Shown here one piece after another: positions 59,381 through 64,000 of a stretch of 64,000 nucleotides of DNA; within the stretch, counting starts at the first letter, position 1; every line of letters begins with the position of its first letter. This DNA is from Candidatus Crickella caballi (lineage in GTDB: Bacteria; Bacillota; Clostridia; Peptostreptococcales; Anaerovoracaceae), in contig JAGHUV010000002.1 in assembly GCA_018064665.1 (NCBI GenBank), forward strand, positions 1 to 64,000, in the 5' to 3' direction. The notes beneath the pieces are model-generated. The model was not told where the DNA came from. It worked only from the letters and a program-made list of their open reading frames with translations, and did not search any database. The translations under genes and the position numbers were made by a program.

Positions 59381-60472
59381 ATGAAACATAGAGTTTTTTC
59401 AAGAATAATAATAGTTGCTATTGCGCTTGCAATGATATTTGGGGGAGCAGATATGTGTTTTGCTGCAACCTCATATAGTATAGTAACCAACGAAGGAGGA
59501 AGCAGATTCGATGTTCGCATCGCAGCCAACGAGAAAACATGGGGTTACGATACAATTCAGGGTGCATGCGCATATGACGGATATGCATATATGTCCCTGT
59601 ATAACAGACAGAATGAAAGAATTAAGATTGCCAAGGTAGATTTGAAGACAATGAAAGTTGTTCAAAAGTCCGCGGCTTTGGCGTGCAAATGCCATGCTAA
59701 TTCAATGACATATAACGCCAATAATAACACCATTGTAATATGCAGAGGAAAAGGCGGCAGGAAAAGTGTGGCAATAGTAAATGCCTCCACCTTGACCCTG
59801 AAAGGAACTAAAACAATAAAAATCAGCAGTAAAATGGCAGGAGGCAAATATAAGGGAATTTCCTCAATTGCATATAATTATGAAAACAATTTCTATATTG
59901 CAAAACTTACAGGAAAAGACAACAAAATTGTTAAGCTGAACAGTTCTTTTAAACCGGTTAAGAGAATAAAAATAAAAGGAAACAGAAGTTACTTGCTTGC
60001 TCAGAGTTTGTATACTCAGGGAAATTTTATGTATGATGTGCAGAGCTTTAAGGGCAAGCATAAATATAACCTGATTACAGTAAGAAATGTAAATACCGGC
60101 AAATTGCTTGGAAGAATTACCATTGCCAGTGGAAAGAGCGGTCAGCTCTACGAGCTCGAGAATGTGTTCCGTGACGGGAACCAGTGGTATATCAGTTTCT
60201 ATAGGGCCAAGGTACTGAAAAAGGGCGATCAGGACAGAAAAAATTATCTCTGTATGATTAAAATGCCGAGCAAGCTTCAGATGTATGTTCCTGAACCTAA
60301 GCCGGTGGTGGACGAGCCGGCTGCAGAGAATATCGAAGATGGAGTAGCTGAAACACCGGCTGTGGAGAATATCGAAGTTGAAGTGGTTGAAACACCGGCT
60401 CAGCCTGAAGAGAATCCAACACCGCAAAATGAAGAACAGAGTCAACAGTTGCCGGTAGAAGAATCCCAATAA
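59381..60472 (+). CDS. Secreted beta-rich protein with Pro/Glu-rich tail
   Basis: A 363-residue protein of no family I recognise. It has a Sec signal peptide (about 1-28, ending CFAATS) with cleavage near Ala-Ala. Residues about 30-300 are beta-strand-rich with Tyr/Asn/Lys and repeated modules (WGYDTIQGACAYDGYAYMSL; GKYKGISSIAYNYENNFYIA; GNRSYLLAQSLYTQGNFMYD) spaced about 45-60 residues, which suggests a beta-propeller-like fold. The last 60 residues are acidic and Pro-rich with repeats of VENIE and VETPA, like a flexible linker, but no LPXTG anchor follows. Base use is more AT-rich and Lys/Asn-heavy than in the neighbours. It lies alone between two tRNAs. Confidence 0.8.
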   Translation: MKHRVFSRIIIVAIALAMIFGGADMCFAATSYSIVTNEGGSRFDVRIAANEKTWGYDTIQGACAYDGYAYMSLYNRQNERIKIAKVDLKTMKVVQKSAALACKCHANSMTYNANNNTIVICRGKGGRKSVAIVNASTLTLKGTKTIKISSKMAGGKYKGISSIAYNYENNFYIAKLTGKDNKIVKLNSSFKPVKRIKIKGNRSYLLAQSLYTQGNFMYDVQSFKGKHKYNLITVRNVNTGKLLGRITIASGKSGQLYELENVFRDGNQWYISFYRAKVLKKGDQDRKNYLCMIKMPSKLQMYVPEPKPVVDEPAAENIEDGVAETPAVENIEVEVVETPAQPEENPTPQNEEQSQQLPVEESQ

Positions 60473-60495
60473 GGAGCTTAATATTAAGATAGAAT

Positions 60496-60526
60496 GGAGA
60501 TGTTCATAGGAGCATCTCTTTTTTTT
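60496..60526 (+). terminator. Terminator after the secreted protein gene
   Basis: GGAGATG and GCATCTC arms (60496-60518) followed by eight T. The arms resemble those of the two tRNA-Glu terminator copies. Confidence 0.85.
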
Positions 60527-60592
60527 GAACCCGTTTCACTGATTTATAATATAATAAAGAAAAACTGAGAACATAAACGAATAACTTTTAGC

Positions 60593-60621
60593 TTGAATAC
60601 ATATAGTAAAAGTGTTATCCT
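60593..60621 (+). promoter_or_regulatory. Promoter of tRNA-Pro
   Basis: TTGAAT at 60593-60598, 17 nt, TATCCT at 60616-60621, 14 nt before the mature tRNA. Confidence 0.65.
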
Positions 60622-60635
60622 CAACAGGTAGGCGA

Positions 60636-60712
60636 CGGGATGTGGCTCAGCTTGGTAGAGCGCCTCGTTCGGGACGAGGAGGTCGCAGGTTCAAATCCTG
60701 TCATCCCGACCA
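60636..60712 (+). tRNA. tRNA-Pro (anticodon CGG)
   Basis: A 77-nt cloverleaf with encoded CCA. Acceptor stem CGGGATG with CATCCCG, anticodon stem CCTCG with CGAGG around TTCGGGA (CGG), T-arm GGTTCAAATCC. It reads CCG codons; G37 of this tRNA is a TrmD substrate. Confidence 0.95.
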
Positions 60713-60720
60713 AGCAAAAA

Positions 60721-60752
60721 CCTTGAAATCATCATGATTTCAAGGTTTTTTG
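60721..60752 (+). terminator. Terminator after tRNA-Pro
   Basis: CCTTGAAATC and GATTTCAAGG around ATCAT, flanked by AAAAA and TTTTTT; likely bidirectional toward gpmI. Confidence 0.88.
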
Positions 60753-60821
60753 TTTCTCTTTCTGAAACAGCTGCTATTCAGCAGCCAGCTGTCTCAATTC
60801 TGCATATGTGCTATTCGCTTA

Positions 60822-62348
60822 TTATTTTACATCTACCAGCACATCGCCTTCCATTCCTTCAGGAACTTCAAGTCCCATCAGGGTCAGAAGTGTAGGTGCG
60901 ATATCTGCAAGCTTACCTGTGTTGGTCTTGAAAGGAACAGGCTCATTGCATATATGGCAAAGCGGAACCATCGAAGTCGAGTGCTTTGTAACAGCATTAC
61001 CCGATTCGTCAACCATGTAGTCTGCATTACCGTGATCGGCTGTAAGGAGAATCTGTCCGTCTGCAGCGAGAATTGCATCGGCAATCTGTCCTACGAGTCC
61101 GTCAAGAGTCTCTATAGCTTTGACTGCGGCATCAAACACACCTGTGTGTCCGACCATGTCAGGATTTGCAAAGTTCAGAATAATCAGGTCGTACTTGTCA
61201 GCTTTGATCTGCTCGATAACTGCTGCTGCAACCTCAGGTGCGCTCATCTCAGGCTGCATATCATAGGTCTCGACCTTAGGTGAATTGATGAGGATTCTGT
61301 CTTCGTTCTTATTAGGAGCTTCAACTCCTCCGTTGAAGAAGAAGGTTACATGAGCATACTTCTCGGTCTCAGCAATTCGAAGCTGCTTGAGTCCCAGGTC
61401 AGCGATGGTTTTGCCGAGGGTAGGGTCAACATCCTCAGGTGGGAATGCGACCTTAACATTAGGCATAGCTGCATCGTATTCTGCCATGCATACATAAGTC
61501 AGTCCGCTGACTTTCTTCTTACGCTCAAAGCCATCGAATTCAGGGTCTACAAGTGCTCGAGTGATTTCGCGGGCTCTGTCAGGTCTGAAGTTGATGAAGA
61601 CTACGGAATCGTTGTCCTTAATTGGAACTGCATTGACTACAGTTGGGAGAACGAATTCATCGGTTTCACCCTTGGCATAGGACTGGCTGATAGCATCCTG
61701 CGCATCGACAGCGCTGATTCCTTCACTGAGAGTCAGAGCATCATAGGCTTTAACCAGACGCTCCCATCTCTTGTCTCTGTCCATTGCATAGAATCTTCCG
61801 GAAATGACACCGATCTTACCGAGGCCTATTTCCTTCATATAGTCCTCAAGTGGCTTCAGATAGTCCATAGCGCTCTTCGGCGGAACATCTCTTCCGTCAA
61901 GATAGCAGTGAACGATGACCTCAGGCACTCCATTCTTCTTGGCCATATCAAGAACTGCCTTAAGATGGTCAAAGTGACTGTGTACGCCTCCGTCCGATAT
62001 AAGGCCCATAACGTGCAGGGTGCGACCCGGCTCGCAGGCATTTGACATTGCCTCGAGAAGAACAGGATTTTCAAAGAACGAGCCGGAACGAACGGCTCTT
62101 GTGATCTTGAGCAGATTCTGGTAAATAACGCTGCCGGCACCGATATTCAGATGTCCGACCTCTGAATTTCCCATCTGTCCTGCAGGGAGACCTACGGCCT
62201 CTCCGCTTGCTTCTATAGTTATGAATGGATAGTCTGCAAAGAATCTGTCGAGATTAGGCTTCTTAGCTGCAGCTATCGCATTGCCCTCGTTGTTGTCACG
62301 AATGCCGTAACCATCGAGGATCATCAGCATTGTTGGTCTGTGTTTCAT
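60822..62348 (-). CDS. gpmI: 2,3-bisphosphoglycerate-independent phosphoglycerate mutase
   Basis: A 508-residue Mn-dependent iPGM interconverting 3- and 2-phosphoglycerate. The catalytic Ser62 is in QMGNSEVGHLNIGAG. Metal ligands include LMILDGYG (Asp), NFANPDMVGHTG and ADHGNADYM. The family length is about 510. The start at 62348 has GGAGGCGAT; an upstream Met would add 37 unrelated residues. It is divergent from addA across about 200 nt. GpmI and two PFKs place several glycolytic steps in this window. Confidence 0.97.
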   Translation of the reverse strand: MKHRPTMLMILDGYGIRDNNEGNAIAAAKKPNLDRFFADYPFITIEASGEAVGLPAGQMGNSEVGHLNIGAGSVIYQNLLKITRAVRSGSFFENPVLLEAMSNACEPGRTLHVMGLISDGGVHSHFDHLKAVLDMAKKNGVPEVIVHCYLDGRDVPPKSAMDYLKPLEDYMKEIGLGKIGVISGRFYAMDRDKRWERLVKAYDALTLSEGISAVDAQDAISQSYAKGETDEFVLPTVVNAVPIKDNDSVVFINFRPDRAREITRALVDPEFDGFERKKKVSGLTYVCMAEYDAAMPNVKVAFPPEDVDPTLGKTIADLGLKQLRIAETEKYAHVTFFFNGGVEAPNKNEDRILINSPKVETYDMQPEMSAPEVAAAVIEQIKADKYDLIILNFANPDMVGHTGVFDAAVKAIETLDGLVGQIADAILAADGQILLTADHGNADYMVDESGNAVTKHSTSMVPLCHICNEPVPFKTNTGKLADIAPTLLTLMGLEVPEGMEGDVLVDVK

Positions 62349-62466
62349 AATCGCCTCCGATAATTTTGTCGCATAAATTATAGCACATAGCAGATTATAT
62401 GATAAGTAGCACGGCTCGACAAGTCGCTGAAATGCTTTTAAGGAATAGCGTAAGTGCATGCAAATG

Positions 62467-62513
62467 GGTATAATATAGACAATATATTCGAATCAGAACA
62501 GGTATAATATAGA
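62467..62513 (+). promoter_or_regulatory. Two repeated -10 boxes upstream of addA
   Basis: GGTATAATATAGA occurs at 62467-62479 and again at 62501-62513, spaced 34 bp, each with a perfect TATAAT. Only the second leaves an ordinary leader before the GAGGAG site. Confidence 0.55.
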
Positions 62514-62544
62514 TAAAAGATTTGCGTTAAGAGGAGAATTGCAA

Positions 62545-64000
62545 ATGGGCGTTGGTAAATTTACTCCCGAGCAGCAGAAGGCGATAGAGACTTTGGACAA
62601 AAGTATTCTTGTTGCGGCAGCGGCCGGTTCAGGCAAGACCGCGGTTCTGGTGCAGAGAATTATTAATATTATTCTTGAAGGCAAAGCCGAAGTGGATGAA
62701 ATGCTCGTTGTAACATTCACCAAAGCTGCGGCGGCAGAGATGCGTCTCAAGCTCGCCAAGGCGCTTAAGGAACGCATGCGGATCGATCCGTCGAGCAAGG
62801 ACAGGCTGAAGCCACAGCTATCCAAGCTGTACAGAGCATATATTTCGACTTTCGACAGCTTTGCGGTAAGACTGATCAGGGAGTTTTTCTATGAAATAGA
62901 TATAGAGCCGAATTTCAAAGCCTGTGATGAGGTGCAGTCCGTACTGCTGCAGAGGCAGGCTGTTGACGAGCTTTTCGAGGATGGTTTTGAGAACGACAAT
63001 ATTATTGAAGGCGGTTCCTTCAGAGAGTTTCTGAGACTGTATTCCAGGGAAAGGAACGAAGAGACCTTTAAGAACGGTCTGCTTGAAGCATATGCCAAGC
63101 TCAGGACTATCCCTGACTATTTCGACTGGGCATACAAGAAGGCTGAGGAGCTTAATGTAAGCAAAGAGAATCTGTCGGAAACCGGCGTCGGCAAAGCCAT
63201 GTTAGAAGATGCGGTTTCTGCGCTGAATGAGGCCTGCGATGCGGCGTGCAAAATCAAAGAACTGTTCGAATCAGTTGGTCTTGAGAAAATGTACGAGAAT
63301 AAGCTGGCCAACGAGATCTCTATGCTTGCGACAATAAGAGAAATGCTGGAGGACGGATTATCTGAAGAGCTTCTGTCCGCTTTGCAGAGCATAGAATACA
63401 TTACTTTGAGATCGACCAAGGACGATAAAGAAAGCTATGAATGCATCAAGGATGAAGTTGCAGGATTGAGATCGGTATATAAGGAGGCAATCAAGAACTG
63501 GAAGTCCTGCTATATGATGCCATCTTTTGATGTAAGACTCAGTGAGATGCATGCAAGCTACGCATATACAGTATATTATCTTGACCTGCTCAGGAAATTT
63601 GAGGAGTACTACGAAGGCCTGAAGAAGGAGAACGGGCTTCTCGACTTCTCGGACATGGAGCATTATGCGGTCAGCATACTCAAGCATCAGTCGGCTGCCG
63701 ACATATTGAGAAAGAGATTTAAATTCATCTTCATCGATGAGTATCAGGATACCAATAATATACAGGAGCATCTTATCAGCAGAATTGCCCGTCCGGACAA
63801 TGTGTTTAAGGTAGGAGATGTAAAGCAGAGCATTTACAGATTCAGACAGGCTGAGCCGGCAATTTTCGAGAGAACCTACAGAGAATATTCCGATGAGGCC
63901 GAGGGCAATGCTATTGCTATAGACCTTAACAGAAACTTCAGAAGCAATGATCACACTATTAGATATATCAACAGAGTTTTCGAGTCCGTGATGGAAGGAT
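62545..64000 (+). CDS. addA: AddA helicase-nuclease subunit (5' part, cut by window end)
   Basis: The first 485 residues of an AddA-type UvrD-like helicase, open to the window edge; the full protein should be about 1,200 residues with a C-terminal nuclease. It starts MGVGKFTPEQQKAIETLD with AGAGGAG upstream. Visible motifs: Q motif TPEQQKAI, Walker A AAAAGSGKTAVLVQRI, Ia TFTKAAAAEMR, III-like YRAYISTFDSFAVRL, Walker B FIFIDEYQDTNN, then VGDVKQSIYRFRQAEP and NFRSN. With AddB it resects broken DNA for RecA and degrades phage DNA. addB usually precedes addA but is not upstream here. Confidence 0.93.
   Translation, partial: MGVGKFTPEQQKAIETLDKSILVAAAAGSGKTAVLVQRIINIILEGKAEVDEMLVVTFTKAAAAEMRLKLAKALKERMRIDPSSKDRLKPQLSKLYRAYISTFDSFAVRLIREFFYEIDIEPNFKACDEVQSVLLQRQAVDELFEDGFENDNIIEGGSFREFLRLYSRERNEETFKNGLLEAYAKLRTIPDYFDWAYKKAEELNVSKENLSETGVGKAMLEDAVSALNEACDAACKIKELFESVGLEKMYENKLANEISMLATIREMLEDGLSEELLSALQSIEYITLRSTKDDKESYECIKDEVAGLRSVYKEAIKNWKSCYMMPSFDVRLSEMHASYAYTVYYLDLLRKFEEYYEGLKKENGLLDFSDMEHYAVSILKHQSAADILRKRFKFIFIDEYQDTNNIQEHLISRIARPDNVFKVGDVKQSIYRFRQAEPAIFERTYREYSDEAEGNAIAIDLNRNFRSNDHTIRYINRVFESVMEG

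Noticed and set aside
60750..61283. A 177-residue plus-strand frame in the gpmI region
   Set aside because: Antisense to gpmI, which has all catalytic residues; Cys/Phe/Ser-rich shadow.

Overview
The window is a mostly syntenic chromosomal stretch of a low-to-mid GC, Gram-positive anaerobe of the class Clostridia. The lines of evidence are gene order (ylxM-ffh-rpsP-khpA-rimM-trmD; yggS-sepF-divIVA-lspA-rluD; cdaA-cdaR-glmM; tmk-holB-ricT-trmN6), Firmicute-specific families (class III fructose-bisphosphatase, SepF, DivIVA, YerC, long-form Hpf, a FeoB-associated Cys-rich protein, PrsW) and purine-rich Shine-Dalgarno sites. The genus cannot be fixed from the sequence; an uncultured or oral/gut Eubacteriales lineage is plausible. 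No sporulation gene, prophage, CRISPR array, rRNA operon or large mobile element is present.

Layout. 0.1-3.8 kb: protein targeting and ribosome/tRNA maturation operon. 3.9-9.0 kb: division and envelope genes (HlyD-like, yggS, sepF, divIVA, lspA, rluD-like, a DUF45 metallopeptidase). 9.1-17.6 kb: ion antiporter, TerB-like/AAA ATPase, DUF445 and a MacB/FtsX-type ABC pair. 17.6-21.7 kb: cyclophilin, diguanylate cyclase, D-serine deaminase, formate/nitrite channel. 21.7-25.4 kb: TM1266-type small regulator, an ABC importer whose permease and ATPase are fused, and an ADP-ribosylglycohydrolase. 25.4-25.9 kb: a gene-free stretch holding a MITE-like element and a 17-bp tandem repeat. 25.9-30.0 kb: lone PTS IIC, mltG, HI0933 flavoprotein, GNAT. 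30.0-33.3 kb: feoA-feoB-Cys-rich protein with a convergent, overlapping membrane gene. 33.5-38.7 kb: yerC, nadE, yhaM, recD2, comFC. 38.7-41.3 kb: a raiA-type structured RNA, hpf, and an LCP cell-wall ligase with an odd N-terminus. 41.3-46.0 kb: c-di-AMP synthesis plus amino-sugar genes. 46.1-51.1 kb: gltX and the tmk-holB-ricT-trmN6 block. 51.2-58.5 kb: two small membrane proteins, murA, fbp, PPi-type PFK, prsW, ATP-type PFK. 58.5-60.7 kb: tRNA-Glu and tRNA-Pro bracketing a short accessory segment. 60.8-64 kb: gpmI and the start of addA.

How the genes work together. Much of the content serves envelope growth: DivIVA/SepF, LspA, MltG, MurA, GlmM, the LCP ligase and c-di-AMP signalling are spread along the window. 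A second theme is glycolysis: GpmI, both kinds of phosphofructokinase and the opposing bisphosphatase lie within 9 kb.

Most notable signals: (1) six genes whose -10 box places the predicted transcript start 0-2 nt from the start codon with no Shine-Dalgarno site, i.e. likely leaderless mRNAs, rare in Firmicutes; (2) the raiA RNA; (3) a 283-bp MITE-like element with perfect 25-bp termini; (4) a 161-bp block with inverted repeats lying between two identical 24-bp terminator copies behind tRNA-Glu, followed by a possible reverse-transcriptase remnant and an orphan secreted protein; (5) the fused ABC importer with its leader; (6) the LCP protein with a 20-residue-period Ala/Glu/Arg helix. I did not find one clearly new multi-gene system; the best candidates are listed as separate findings.
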